Assembly (NCBI RefSeq): GCF_000375545.1
Contig: NZ_AQXF01000002.1
Location: 1-64,000, forward strand
Direction: 5' to 3'
Source: Kordiimonas gwangyangensis DSM 19435 = JCM 12864
GTDB taxonomy: Bacteria; Pseudomonadota; Alphaproteobacteria; Sphingomonadales; Kordiimonadaceae
Length of the DNA stretch: 64,000 nt
Positions 1 to 8,995 of this stretch are shown here, piece after piece (positions within the stretch are counted from its first letter, which is position 1; each line of letters begins with the position of its first letter). Position numbers and translations under genes: made by a program. The notes beneath the pieces are model-generated. The model searched no databases. It worked only from the letters and a program-made list of their open reading frames with translations, and had not been told where the DNA came from.

Positions 1-2031
1 CGGCGTCGATGGCGGCGGCGGCTCCGGCGTAGTTGGCGGCGGAGTAGGCGCAGGTGTGGTCGGCGGCGAAGTCGTTGGTGGCGACGTCGTCGGCGGAGAT
101 GTAGTTGGCGGCGAAGTCGTTGGTGGCGACGTCGTCGGTGGAGATGTGGTTGGCGGCGACGTCGTTGGTGGCGACGTCGTCGGTGGAGATGTAGTTGGCG
201 GCGACGTCGTTGGTGGTGATGTCGTCGGCGGAGATGTAGTTGGCGGCGACGTCGTTGGTGGTGATGTCGTCGGCGGAGATGTGGTTGGCGGCGATGTTGT
301 CGGCGGAGGTGTAGGATCCGGCGTCAGGTCATCAGGTGTCGGGACCGGGGTTGGCTCCTCAGGTTCCGGCTGCGGCTGTGGCTGCGGCTCAGGATCTGGC
401 TCAGGTTCCGGCTCCGGCGAGCTTGTCGGCGGTGTTGGCGTCGCTGATTGGCCTTCGCGTGTCGGCAAGCCGTTGGAATTGTCGGCAAACACAGCAACGG
501 GGTCGATGATCGGTGTCTGGATCTCGAGCACGCTCTCGACCGAGATATTGCGGCCCGCAGCGGGCGCGATACGTTCGATGAAGTCGGCCATCTCTTCGGC
601 CAGTTCTTCTTCGATGTCGTTGTCCGGCTCAGGATAGATGATGACCGCGGTCACGTAGGTATCCTGCCCACCAAGCTGGCGGAAACTGATACGAAGCGTG
701 CCATCAACCACTTCAGCGCGGGTCACGAGCATGTAGCCGCTGTTTGCACCGGCACCGCCACCACCATCGGCCTGCATGAACGGCGCAAAATCATCAAGCG
801 ATTTAGGCCCCGCCACACTGAAGATGGACGACGCAAAGCCCGCGAGCACGCCGCCACCAAGTGGCAGTTGCTGGTTCGCTGCGGGAATATCCCTGCTGCT
901 ACTGGTGGTCAGCAGGCCGCCCGCTGTGGCGGTCAGCTCAAAATCATAGAGCGTATCGTTGCTTGCGGCATCGTCACTCTCGGCAGCTTTCTTCTCGGCT
1001 GGTGCGTCAGACAGGCGGCCGGGGCCTGAGCTCGAAAGCTTCATGACCGGCACAAGGTCGTCGGTCGCGCGGGTGTCGACCACGTTCACGTTGCCGCCGT
1101 TCCGCTTCACGTCCACCCCGAATGGATAGAGTGGGGAGCGACCGTTTGGCCGCGGTGCCGTGAGGATTACCACGCGGTAACGGCCATTCGGAATATTGGA
1201 GGCAACGAAGGATTCCACGTTACGCACGCCGTTCGACAGGATCGAAGGGCCACCATCGGAGCCTTCATCTTCCATGCCTTCACCAACAAGCATCTTGTTG
1301 TCGGCCGCAACACGAGTGAATTTGTCGTATGGCTCGCGCGTTGATGGGCCAAGGTCCCACCCCATTGCGCCTTCGGTCAGCTTGAAGTTTTCGTCCAGTA
1401 CAAACGGCGCCATGAAGGCGGTCCAGTGTGTACGGGCACCCGCTTCAATGATCAGGTTTGCAGCATCGGAAATGGTGGCGAGGTCATAGTCACCCGCCGC
1501 TTCCTCAATCTTGGTGAGGAGCGATTCCATCCGTGCCTTGAGCGCTTCATCGTCGCCCATGGCCTGGTTCAGGTAACTTTGAACAACCTGGAAACCCCAT
1601 TCGTCAACCGCGAGGGCACCTTCGACGGCTTCCTCAAGCGTGACGGTCGGGAATGTCTCGATCCGGGCTTCAACGGGCGAGCGGATGAGATCCGCACTCC
1701 GGGTGCCGGTCAGGTAAAAGTCAGCGGCCTGTTGGGCGGTCACCTCGCTCGCTGGTGCGCCAGCAGCAGAACCTTCAACTGCCGGGTTTGCAAGGGCAGG
1801 GCGAATGATCTTGAGACGCCGGATGCCGGGAATTTCAACCGGTGGCGGCGTGGTCATCACATAAGTGGCAGGCGGCGGCAAAACGCCGTTGCCGACAACA
1901 GGCGGCAGTGTGTCGTCGAGGATGCTGAGCTCCTCGTCCTGCTGGTACACACCATATAAAAGGGTGCCGGTTGCCACGGCAGTGCCCGTCAACAGTGTTG
2001 AAATGACCAGCGATCTATTGCTCTTGAACAT
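1..2031 (-). CDS. Exported protein of unknown function with Pro/Thr/Ser repeat stalk (C-terminus beyond window)
   Basis: An open minus-strand frame starts with ATG at 2029-2031 and runs without a stop to base 1, so 677 codons are visible and the C-terminus lies outside the window. The N-terminus (MFKSNRSLVISTLLTGTAVA) is a signal peptide or membrane anchor. Residues about 40-500 look globular but I do not recognise the family. From about residue 530 the protein becomes acidic and proline-rich (PEPEPDPEPQPQPQPEPEE), then turns into 16 copies of Pro-Pro-Thr-Thr-Ser, a typical extracellular stalk. It is divergently placed from the exosortase locus, so it could be one of its substrates, but a PEP-CTERM tail cannot be seen. 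The plus-strand frames across 56-1959 are antisense shadows of this gene. Confidence 0.75.
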   Translation of the reverse strand, partial: MFKSNRSLVISTLLTGTAVATGTLLYGVYQQDEELSILDDTLPPVVGNGVLPPPATYVMTTPPPVEIPGIRRLKIIRPALANPAVEGSAAGAPASEVTAQQAADFYLTGTRSADLIRSPVEARIETFPTVTLEEAVEGALAVDEWGFQVVQSYLNQAMGDDEALKARMESLLTKIEEAAGDYDLATISDAANLIIEAGARTHWTAFMAPFVLDENFKLTEGAMGWDLGPSTREPYDKFTRVAADNKMLVGEGMEDEGSDGGPSILSNGVRNVESFVASNIPNGRYRVVILTAPRPNGRSPLYPFGVDVKRNGGNVNVVDTRATDDLVPVMKLSSSGPGRLSDAPAEKKAAESDDAASNDTLYDFELTATAGGLLTTSSSRDIPAANQQLPLGGGVLAGFASSIFSVAGPKSLDDFAPFMQADGGGGAGANSGYMLVTRAEVVDGTLRISFRQLGGQDTYVTAVIIYPEPDNDIEEELAEEMADFIERIAPAAGRNISVESVLEIQTPIIDPVAVFADNSNGLPTREGQSATPTPPTSSPEPEPEPDPEPQPQPQPEPEEPTPVPTPDDLTPDPTPPPTTSPPTTSPPTTSPPTTSPPTTSPPTTSPPTTSPPTTSPPTTSPPTTSPPTTSPPTTSPPTTSPPTTSPPTTSPPTTSPPTTPAPTPPPTTPEPPPPSTP
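68..307. repeat. 15-bp tandem repeat, 16 units, coding for PPTTS
   Basis: Sixteen near-identical 15-bp units follow one another without interruption. They differ mainly at third codon positions and by an occasional A/C change. Read on the minus strand in the frame of the surrounding gene they give repeated Pro-Pro-Thr-Thr-Ser. Such homogeneous coding repeats are prone to slippage, and 15 bp keeps the frame, so stalk length may vary between strains. Confidence 0.9.
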
Positions 2032-2214
2032 TCAGTTACCCTTGGCCTTCTGGGTATAATTTGTCTTGAATTCTATACATTTTAGACCTTTGTGTACAGA
2101 GTGCAAATACTCTTTTTGTTTGGCGTGCCGAGGGAAGCTGCAGTATAGCTGCCGAGGCTTCGCAAAACCGCGTCGCACCTGCATGACCTATCATAGACCC
2201 ACGGTATAAATAAG

Positions 2215-3105
2215 ATGTTAACTGGCCATCCCTTCGAGGACCTTCGCACGATCATTGCACAACTGCCAGCAGCCGACGACTGCGCTGCGCGTAAATATAT
2301 GGATGCCGCCACCAAGGCGCAGCATATTGGCGCGTGCGGGCTCACCGACATTGGTGCGTGGCTTGCCTCCTGGCAGGCGAAGGCCGCGCCACAGCTGAAG
2401 GACGTGCATATCTGTTTGCTGGCGTCATCCTATAAGGATGGCGGCAATGCCGAGGGCGTGCTGGCCTACATCGCTGCCACGGCAAAGGGCAGGGCGCCAG
2501 TAAATCTCTTGTGCGTCGACAAAGGCATCGGCCTGCGCGCGCTTGAAATGGCGCCGAGCCTGCCGCACGACGTGAGTGCGGACTGGGCTGAGGCGGACTG
2601 CATGGCGGCTGTGGCCTTCGGCATGGAAGCGGCCGCGTCTGGCGGTGACGTGCTTGGTATCGCTGCACTCGCGCCGGGGCTCGAGCGTCACGCCCGCCGC
2701 GTCATCAAGGCAATCCGCGGTGATGTGTCGGTCGGTGAGGACGGCGAAGGTGTAATTTCCTGTGCCGACAATCCGCTGGAGGCGCTCCGTCTTTATGGCG
2801 GGCGTGAAATCGCGGGCAGTATCGGCGCACTGATCGCCGCTCGCAGCCGCCGCTTGCCGGTGCTGGCGGAGGGATATGCGGCGCTTGCGGCGATGGTTGT
2901 GCTTGATGCCGTGATGCCGGGCGCTTGTGATCATGTGAAAATCGCCGCGCCTGATGATGCCGAATTTGAAAAAATTTCGGTCGCTCTCGGCTACACGCCA
3001 ATTGTGTCCCATGCTGTTGGTGTGGGCCCAGGATGCGCAGTTCCTGTAGCTTTGACGCTATTTGAGGCGAGCTGCCTCGTTCCGCAAATGCCGGATATGG
3101 CCTGA
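2215..3105 (+). CDS. Degenerate CobT-like protein (phosphoribosyltransferase fold, catalytic residues missing)
   Basis: The 296-residue product resembles nicotinate-nucleotide:dimethylbenzimidazole phosphoribosyltransferase (CobT). Residues 44-62 follow the CobT pattern of a helix ending in WLASWQAKAAPQL, and 194-230 (YGGREIAGSIGALIAARSRR and following) match the conserved core. The family's catalytic glutamate sits in a Gly-Glu-Gly-Thr-Gly motif near the end; here the aligned residues 269-273 are Gly-Val-Gly-Pro-Gly, so the glutamate is valine. The N-terminal substrate loop (PPGSLGRLE in the family) and the Ala-Asp-His segment are also lost, and the protein is shorter than the usual 340-360 residues. 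No cobalamin gene or riboswitch is nearby. It probably does not carry out the CobT reaction; a binding or structural role near the polysaccharide locus is a guess. Confidence 0.6.
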   Translation: MLTGHPFEDLRTIIAQLPAADDCAARKYMDAATKAQHIGACGLTDIGAWLASWQAKAAPQLKDVHICLLASSYKDGGNAEGVLAYIAATAKGRAPVNLLCVDKGIGLRALEMAPSLPHDVSADWAEADCMAAVAFGMEAAASGGDVLGIAALAPGLERHARRVIKAIRGDVSVGEDGEGVISCADNPLEALRLYGGREIAGSIGALIAARSRRLPVLAEGYAALAAMVVLDAVMPGACDHVKIAAPDDAEFEKISVALGYTPIVSHAVGVGPGCAVPVALTLFEASCLVPQMPDMA

Positions 3106-3230
3106 CGAAGGGCCGCATCGCCCGCCAGAAGCCCAAGCTGCTTTATATACAATGACTTGAACAATGTTCCCCAAGCGCATACTGTGGCGCACGGGGGAAG
3201 GGTCTAGCATGTAAGGGGCGCCTAGGGCAG

Positions 3231-4628
3231 ATGGTCCGGATTTTTCGTCACTATGTTTCACCTGTGAAACTTACACTGGCCTTGGCGGATATCGCTTTGG
3301 TGTTCAGTTGTGTGATCGTGGCTGAATTCGCGCGCTATGCATACGTGGGCCTTCCATGGACGCTTGCTGCAGGGTTTGAAGCGTGGATCGCGAAGCTTCT
3401 GGTGCCGCTGTCGTGCGTCAGTGCCATGCTCGGCATTGGTGCTTATCATGCTGATGCCATTCAGGATTTTCGCATTTTTGTCATTCGGCTCGCGGTAAGC
3501 TTGGTGGCCGCGGGCATGTTCCTGTCTGCAGTGCTCTATTTCCTGCCCATGTTGCCTCTGTGGCGTTCCATCCTTGTGCTGTCGCTCCTGATTTCTGCGG
3601 TGGTGCTTTTCATAAGCCATGGCCTGTTCCAGCTTTTTGGCAGCAACAGCCTGATCGGGCGCCGCGTGCTGGTGCTTGGTGCTGGCAAGCTGGCTGCGGA
3701 ACTGCAGCAATATACGGCGCAGGCCCGTGAAGCAGGGCTGAATATCGTCGATATCGTGATGCTGCCGGGGGAAACGAAGCCGCTTACGCATGCCATCATC
3801 CTCGATGATATAGAGACCCTCGATAAATTTGCCATGGAACGCGATATCGAGATGATCATCCTCGCCAATGAAGATGAAGCAACCTCGCTGCCACTTGAAC
3901 CGCTTATTGCCTGCAAGCTTGCGGGCATCGAGATCAAGGATCGGCTTTCTTTCTATGAGCAGGTACGCGGCTATGTGGAGCTGACATCGGTGCGCTCGGA
4001 ATGGATCATCTTCTCCGATGGGTTCCGTGGTGGTACCGGCATTGAACGTATTGCGAAGCGGTTGCTGGATATTGCTGTCAGCATGCTGCTCCTGTTGATT
4101 ACCTTACCGGTGATGCTTGTGGTCGCGGTTCTTGTGAAAGTCACCAGCCGTGGGCCTGTGTTTTACCGGCAGGAGCGCGTGGGCATGCATGGCCAGACCT
4201 TCAAGCTGTTGAAATTCCGCAGCATGCGGCAGGACGCTGAGGCGATGGGTGCACCGCAGTGGGCACAGAAGAACGACCCTCGTGTGACGCCGGTCGGCGC
4301 TTTCCTCAGGAAAACTCGGCTTGATGAAATCCCACAGGTGATCAACGTTCTGAGCGGCAGCATGAGCTTTGTTGGTCCGCGCCCCGAGCGTCCTTTTTTT
4401 GTCGACCAGCTGTCGGCGGAGGTGCCGTTTTACCGTGAGCGCCACTGCGTGAAGCCGGGTATTACGGGCTGGGCGCAGATCCAGTATCCTTACGGTGCGT
4501 CGGTTGAAGACGCGCGGCGGAAGCTGGAATACGACCTTTATTACATCAAAAATTATTCTCTCTTTCTGGATTTGCTGATTATCCTGCAAACCATGAGGGT
4601 TATTCTTTTTCCAAGTGGGGCACGTTGA
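3231..4628 (+). CDS. XrtA/PEP-CTERM-type sugar transferase (polyprenyl-phosphate glycosyl-1-phosphate transferase)
   Basis: The 465-residue membrane protein fits the TIGR03013-type initiating sugar transferase of exosortase A loci. It would move a sugar-1-phosphate onto undecaprenyl phosphate at the inner membrane to start the polysaccharide repeat unit. Four hydrophobic segments lie in residues 10-135, a Rossmann-like stretch (RRVLVLGAGKLAAEL) follows, then a further membrane helix at about 280-300. The C-terminal bacterial sugar transferase domain carries the typical FYRQERVGMHGQTFKLLKFR and SFVGPRPERP motifs. The start ATG at 3231 follows an AGGG stretch. It overlaps nothing upstream and leads straight into the TPR gene, so it heads the long plus-strand locus. 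Confidence 0.9.
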   Translation: MVRIFRHYVSPVKLTLALADIALVFSCVIVAEFARYAYVGLPWTLAAGFEAWIAKLLVPLSCVSAMLGIGAYHADAIQDFRIFVIRLAVSLVAAGMFLSAVLYFLPMLPLWRSILVLSLLISAVVLFISHGLFQLFGSNSLIGRRVLVLGAGKLAAELQQYTAQAREAGLNIVDIVMLPGETKPLTHAIILDDIETLDKFAMERDIEMIILANEDEATSLPLEPLIACKLAGIEIKDRLSFYEQVRGYVELTSVRSEWIIFSDGFRGGTGIERIAKRLLDIAVSMLLLLITLPVMLVVAVLVKVTSRGPVFYRQERVGMHGQTFKLLKFRSMRQDAEAMGAPQWAQKNDPRVTPVGAFLRKTRLDEIPQVINVLSGSMSFVGPRPERPFFVDQLSAEVPFYRERHCVKPGITGWAQIQYPYGASVEDARRKLEYDLYYIKNYSLFLDLLIILQTMRVILFPSGAR

Positions 4629-4629
4629 T

Positions 4630-7452
4630 ATGGCTGGTACAAGCAGCAGGTTTCATCAAAGGCAGACACCGCGACTGCGGAGTGTTTTTGCTGCCGCGTT
4701 GCTTGCTTGCAGTTTCCTGACACCTGTGGCGCATGCGCAGGATAAATACGGCACCGTGCGCGAGATGTTTGCCGAGCGTCGGTATGACGATGCCATCAAA
4801 CGCCTGCAGGAATTGCAGGATAGCTCGGAAGCCGATAGCCAGCTTTACCTGCTGCTGGCCCGCGCTTATCTGGAAACAGGGGCGGGCATCGCGGCAGAAA
4901 CCGCGATAGAGCGCGCGCGTAGGCTGGGCGCGGATTATGCGGGCACCGCGACGCTTTTTGCCAAATCCCTGCTGTTGCAGGGCAAATATGCTGATGCGCT
5001 GACCTCCATTCGCGGTGTGACCTTGCCGGCAGAAGACCAGGTTGATGCTTTCATCGTGGCGGGGGATGCCCATTTCGCCCTGCGCAACCTGAAAGAGGCA
5101 CGGTCGAGTTATGAGCGTGCGCGGGAACGTGCGCCGGAGCAGTTTCTTCCCTACCTCGGGCTTGCGCGCCTTGAACTGCGCAGCGGAAACGTACCAAAAG
5201 CGGAAGAGCTGATCAAAAAGGCGGCGGAACTCGGCCCCAATAGCACCATGGTCGCCTACACTTGGGGGCTGGTCGCGCGGTATATGGGCAGGCCCGATGA
5301 AGCGCAGCAGCATTTCCTTGAAGCGCGCAGGCTGTTCCCTGGCAATATTCTCGCCAATATTGAACTGGCGTCGATCCGGATTGACGAGGGTGCACTGGAG
5401 GAAGCTGAAAAATATCTGGATGCCGTCTATGCGGTGGCACCAAGCTACCCGATGGCGCTTTATCTCTCGGGTGTTATTCAAGCGAGCCGCGGCAATTTCG
5501 AAGAGGCGAACAGCCTCCTTAACCGCGCACGGAATATCTCGGACAGCTATCTGCCTGCTATCTATATCAGGGGTCTCGTTGCCTACCAACTTGGGCAGTA
5601 TTCCACGGCCGAAAGTCTGCTCAAACAAGTGCTGAGGTTCAGCCCGCAAAGCCAGACCGTGCGCATGGTGCTTGCTGGTACCTATATGCGCCTGTCGCAG
5701 TCATCCGCGGCCTATGACGTCCTGCGTCCACTTCTTGATGTTCCCGCGCCTGAGCGTAGCGTGCTGGCGATGGCAGCTGCCGCAGCGATGGCCGCTGGCG
5801 AAGTGGAGCGCGGGCACGAACTATATGAACGCCTGGCCGACCAGGAGAAACAATCACCGGACGAGGTGATTGATGGCCTTACGAGCAAGCTTGCGCTCTC
5901 CCGCTACGTGACCGGCGATTCCTCTTCTGCGATTGACGCAATTCTCACCCAGCCGCAATCCGAAGAAGTGGATGTACGCGAGCTTGGCATTCTGGGGAAT
6001 ATACAGCTCCGTTCCGGCGACGTGGAGGGGGCCATGATGACGGTCTCCAAAATTCTGAAAGCGCTGCCGCAACGTGCACTTGGCTACAACATGCGCGGCA
6101 GTATCGAATATTCGCAGGGTCAATATGAAAAGGCGCGCGCGAGCTTTGCGGAAGCCATCAAGCGCAACCCTGATTACTACACAGCCATCCGCAACAAGGG
6201 TTTGGCCGAAATGCGCCTTGGCCTTTATGCCGACGGTGAGAAGACCCTCAAGCGTTTACTGTCCTCTCAACCAACTGACGCGCGCGCCAAAGCGGCACTC
6301 GGTCGTGTGCTGCTTTTGCAGGGTAAAGGTGAAGAGGCACTGACCTATTTTGAGGAAGCTATTCGCGTCATGCCGGGCTCGCCTGAGATGGAAACGGACT
6401 ATGCCAAGGCGCTTGCGCAGGCGGGCCGCACCAGCAACGCGATTGAGCAGGCCCGGGAAGCTGCCGTTCTTGCGGCGGACCGTCCGGAACTCCTCAAGGA
6501 TCTCGGCCTGCTTCTGCTGGATCTCGACCAGGCGCAGCTGGCGGTCAGGCCGCTGTCTCGCTATGTGGCTTTCAACCCCAATGATGGTAGCGCACACCTT
6601 ATGCATGGTCGTGCACTGCTCGCGATGGGGCTTGCCACCGGCGCCCGCATTTCATTTGAACGTGCAGAGGCGGCGGGGACAAACGCGGCTGACGCCCGAA
6701 TGGTTGATTGGTACCTCTTTGCTATCGACGCGATCTCGCGCAAATATGCTGACGCAACGAGAATTTTGCCAACGCTCGACCCCTCAAAGAGACCAGCAGA
6801 CGTGCGGGCCTCCGTTGTTGGTGACACGCTCGTTGCTATGGGGCGTACCGATGAGGCAATCGAGGCTTATAAGGTTGCGATGCGCTCTGGCGCGTCGTCG
6901 GACCTCGCAGTTGGCCTCGCAACAGCCTATGAAAGTCAGGGCAAGGGGCAAACAGCGATCCAGACGCTGGAAGACTATCTCAAAAATACACCAACTGACC
7001 GCGCGGCGCGCATGAAGCTTGGTGGGCTTCTGGAGGATGCTGGCCTGCCGGCTGCCGCAACAGAGCAATATGAAATGGTGCTGCGCGCCGGCGTGGCCGA
7101 TGCCCATATCGTGGCGCGGCTCGCAAGGGCTTATTTGCGCCTTGGGAACCGCAAAAGCGTGCTTCTAGCGGAGCGTGCATACCTGATCCAACCGGACGAT
7201 CCCTTTGTGCTTGATATCTATGGCTGGGTCATGTTGCAGGCCAAAAGGGATTTGAACGCGGCCGAGACCGCAATTGGCAAAGCATCACGCCGGGCGCCGT
7301 CGAATGCGCTTTACCGGTATCACCTTGGCATGACCTATCTCGCGCAAGGAAGACGCATGGATGCGCTTGAGACCTTGCGCCAGGCTGTCAAGCTCGACCC
7401 GGACTTTGAGGAAGCACTGGATGCCCGCCGGCAGATCGAATTGCTGGAGTAG
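4630..7452 (+). CDS. PrsT-type TPR-repeat protein of the XrtA system
   Basis: A 940-residue exported protein built almost wholly of tetratricopeptide repeats (for example LGLARLELRSGNVPKAEELI, ALGRVLLLQGKGEEALTYFE). This length and position match the PrsT family of PEP-CTERM systems, thought to be a periplasmic or outer-membrane scaffold for polysaccharide or protein export. The signal sequence ends in AHAQD, a good signal peptidase I site; a possible Leu-Leu-Ala-Cys lipobox lies slightly earlier but has an unusual Leu at -2. I chose ATG 4630, two bases after the stop of the sugar transferase; a GTG at 4615 is in frame but lies inside the upstream gene. The function of the family is inferred, not proven. 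Confidence 0.87.
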   Translation: MAGTSSRFHQRQTPRLRSVFAAALLACSFLTPVAHAQDKYGTVREMFAERRYDDAIKRLQELQDSSEADSQLYLLLARAYLETGAGIAAETAIERARRLGADYAGTATLFAKSLLLQGKYADALTSIRGVTLPAEDQVDAFIVAGDAHFALRNLKEARSSYERARERAPEQFLPYLGLARLELRSGNVPKAEELIKKAAELGPNSTMVAYTWGLVARYMGRPDEAQQHFLEARRLFPGNILANIELASIRIDEGALEEAEKYLDAVYAVAPSYPMALYLSGVIQASRGNFEEANSLLNRARNISDSYLPAIYIRGLVAYQLGQYSTAESLLKQVLRFSPQSQTVRMVLAGTYMRLSQSSAAYDVLRPLLDVPAPERSVLAMAAAAAMAAGEVERGHELYERLADQEKQSPDEVIDGLTSKLALSRYVTGDSSSAIDAILTQPQSEEVDVRELGILGNIQLRSGDVEGAMMTVSKILKALPQRALGYNMRGSIEYSQGQYEKARASFAEAIKRNPDYYTAIRNKGLAEMRLGLYADGEKTLKRLLSSQPTDARAKAALGRVLLLQGKGEEALTYFEEAIRVMPGSPEMETDYAKALAQAGRTSNAIEQAREAAVLAADRPELLKDLGLLLLDLDQAQLAVRPLSRYVAFNPNDGSAHLMHGRALLAMGLATGARISFERAEAAGTNAADARMVDWYLFAIDAISRKYADATRILPTLDPSKRPADVRASVVGDTLVAMGRTDEAIEAYKVAMRSGASSDLAVGLATAYESQGKGQTAIQTLEDYLKNTPTDRAARMKLGGLLEDAGLPAAATEQYEMVLRAGVADAHIVARLARAYLRLGNRKSVLLAERAYLIQPDDPFVLDIYGWVMLQAKRDLNAAETAIGKASRRAPSNALYRYHLGMTYLAQGRRMDALETLRQAVKLDPDFEEALDARRQIELLE

Positions 7453-7460
7453 GCTGGTGA

Positions 7461-8654
7461 ATGGCTGATCAAGGCCTTGATATCGTTCTGTTTTCCAGCC
7501 TCTTTCCGAATGAGGTGGATCCGGTTTTTGGCATTTTTGTTGAGAACCGCCTGCGGCATTTCTTGGCCGATACCGGGAGCAGGGCTGTTGTTATTGCGCC
7601 CGTGCCGTGGTTCCCGTTCAAGGGCAAGCGGTGGGGGCGCTACGGCGCTTTCGCGCGGGTGCCCGCGGTTGAAGTGCGGCACGGCATTCCGGTTATGCAT
7701 CCGCGCTATCTCGTTATCCCCAAGGTTGGCATGTGGCTGACCCCCTTCACGCTCTACCGCGCCGGTAAACGTGCGCTCCGTCGATTGCTGAAGGACGGAG
7801 GCAGTTGTGATGTCATTGACGCCCATTACCTTTATCCAGACGGTGTGGCAGCGGCGAAACTGGCGCGCTTCTTCGATATTCCCTTTGTGATGACAGCCCG
7901 CGGCAGCGACGTGACCGAAATCGGTCAGCAGCAAGTGCCGGGGCGGATGATTGTTGATGCGGCGTCGCAGGCAGCGCATGTGATAACAGTGAGCAATTCG
8001 CTGCGCACAGACCTGATTGCCATGGGGGTGCCGGAAGACCGCGTCACCACCCTTCGCAATGGTGTTGACGCGGGTCATTTCCGACCTCAGCGCCGTGAGG
8101 AATTCCGGGCGAAGTGGGGCGGTGCGAACAAGATTGTCGCGTTTGCGGGCTGGTTGGTTCAGCGCAAGCGCGTGGATATCGCGATTTCGGCTATGGCCCA
8201 CCTTCCAGAAGATACAGCGCTGGTTGTCGCGGGCGAGGGCCCCTTGCACACAGAGCTCCTTGAGCAAGCCAAACAGCTTGGCGTGGCCGACCGTGTGATC
8301 TTTGAGGGTAAACTTTCAAGCAAGGATATGCCGGGTTTCCTCTCCGCGGCGGATGTTCTTATCCTGCCGTCCGAGCGGGAGGGCTGGGCGAACGTGCTTC
8401 TTGAGGCGATGGCGTGCGGAACGCCTGTCGTTTCTCGCGCGGTTGCCGGGGCACTAGACCTTGTTGTCGTGCCCGAGGCTGGTGAACTGGTGGAGGGCGA
8501 CGACCCGGCTGCATATGCCGCGGCGGTCCATAAAATATTCACTCGCGACACGGACCGGATGCAGACCAGAGCCTATGCAGAGGGTTTTGACTGGAAAGAA
8601 ATATCACTGGGGCAGGAACAAATATTCAAAAATGCAGCATCTGGTCACGCTTGA
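7461..8654 (+). CDS. Group 1 (GT4-type) glycosyltransferase
   Basis: The 397-residue protein has the GT-B layout: an N-terminal Rossmann half (LFSSLFPNEVDPVFGIFVEN) and a C-terminal nucleotide-sugar domain starting near residue 220 (KIVAFAGWLVQRKRVDIAI). The Glu-x7-Glu signature of retaining GT4 enzymes is present in EREGWANVLLEAMACGTPVV. It would add one sugar of the polysaccharide repeat at the cytoplasmic face. It begins 8 bases after the PrsT stop and is surely co-transcribed. Donor and acceptor cannot be told from the sequence. Confidence 0.9.
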   Translation: MADQGLDIVLFSSLFPNEVDPVFGIFVENRLRHFLADTGSRAVVIAPVPWFPFKGKRWGRYGAFARVPAVEVRHGIPVMHPRYLVIPKVGMWLTPFTLYRAGKRALRRLLKDGGSCDVIDAHYLYPDGVAAAKLARFFDIPFVMTARGSDVTEIGQQQVPGRMIVDAASQAAHVITVSNSLRTDLIAMGVPEDRVTTLRNGVDAGHFRPQRREEFRAKWGGANKIVAFAGWLVQRKRVDIAISAMAHLPEDTALVVAGEGPLHTELLEQAKQLGVADRVIFEGKLSSKDMPGFLSAADVLILPSEREGWANVLLEAMACGTPVVSRAVAGALDLVVVPEAGELVEGDDPAAYAAAVHKIFTRDTDRMQTRAYAEGFDWKEISLGQEQIFKNAASGHA

Positions 8655-8730
8655 CCTGAACAGGTGTGTTTTTCGTGATATACTAACATGGAATAGTTGA
8701 CCACAGTGTCGTACGAACGGAGCGTGGGCG

Positions 8731-8859
8731 TTGGAATCCATATACTTTTTGCTGTTTTGCCTGTTGAACGCCTTTGTCATTTTCTGGGCGCTCAGAAATG
8801 ATGATCAGGAAGCATTTTTTACTGAAGACAAGACCAAATCGGGCAAGGAGAAGCGCTGA
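8731..8859 (+). CDS. Small single-span membrane protein in the XrtA locus (hypothetical, 42 aa)
   Basis: A 42-residue frame in the 341-base gap at 8655-8995. It starts with TTG at 8731; no ATG or GTG exists in frame upstream of it before a stop at 8698, and a GGAG Shine-Dalgarno lies 8 bases before the TTG. The product has one hydrophobic helix (residues 4-21: IYFLLFCLLNAFVIFWAL) and a charged tail ending KSGKEKR. The helix followed by a clean charged tail supports a real membrane peptide rather than noise, but I do not recognise a family. The rest of the gap is AT-rich and probably holds a promoter for the export-protein gene; I could not fix its elements. Confidence 0.5.
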   Translation: MESIYFLLFCLLNAFVIFWALRNDDQEAFFTEDKTKSGKEKR

Positions 8860-8995
8860 AAAAGGAAAAATAATCGAGTAAGTGTTAAAACGTGTAAAAT
8901 TACTTGATTTGAATACAGCTCGATTGGCATAGTGTAGCATAATACGGGTTGAAGTCTTTCAGCTTAATTTTCAAAGGTTTAAAGGAAACCTGTCA

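Noticed and set aside
56-1959. Several plus-strand frames, including a DVVGG repeat protein
   Set aside because: They are antisense shadows of the minus-strand exported protein, which has a signal peptide, a continuous frame to 2031 and a sensible Pro/Thr/Ser stalk.
8920-8945. Sigma-54-like sequence TGGCATAGTGTAGCAT before the export lipoprotein gene
   Set aside because: The spacing between GG and GC is nine bases instead of ten, so it would not work as a normal -24/-12 promoter.
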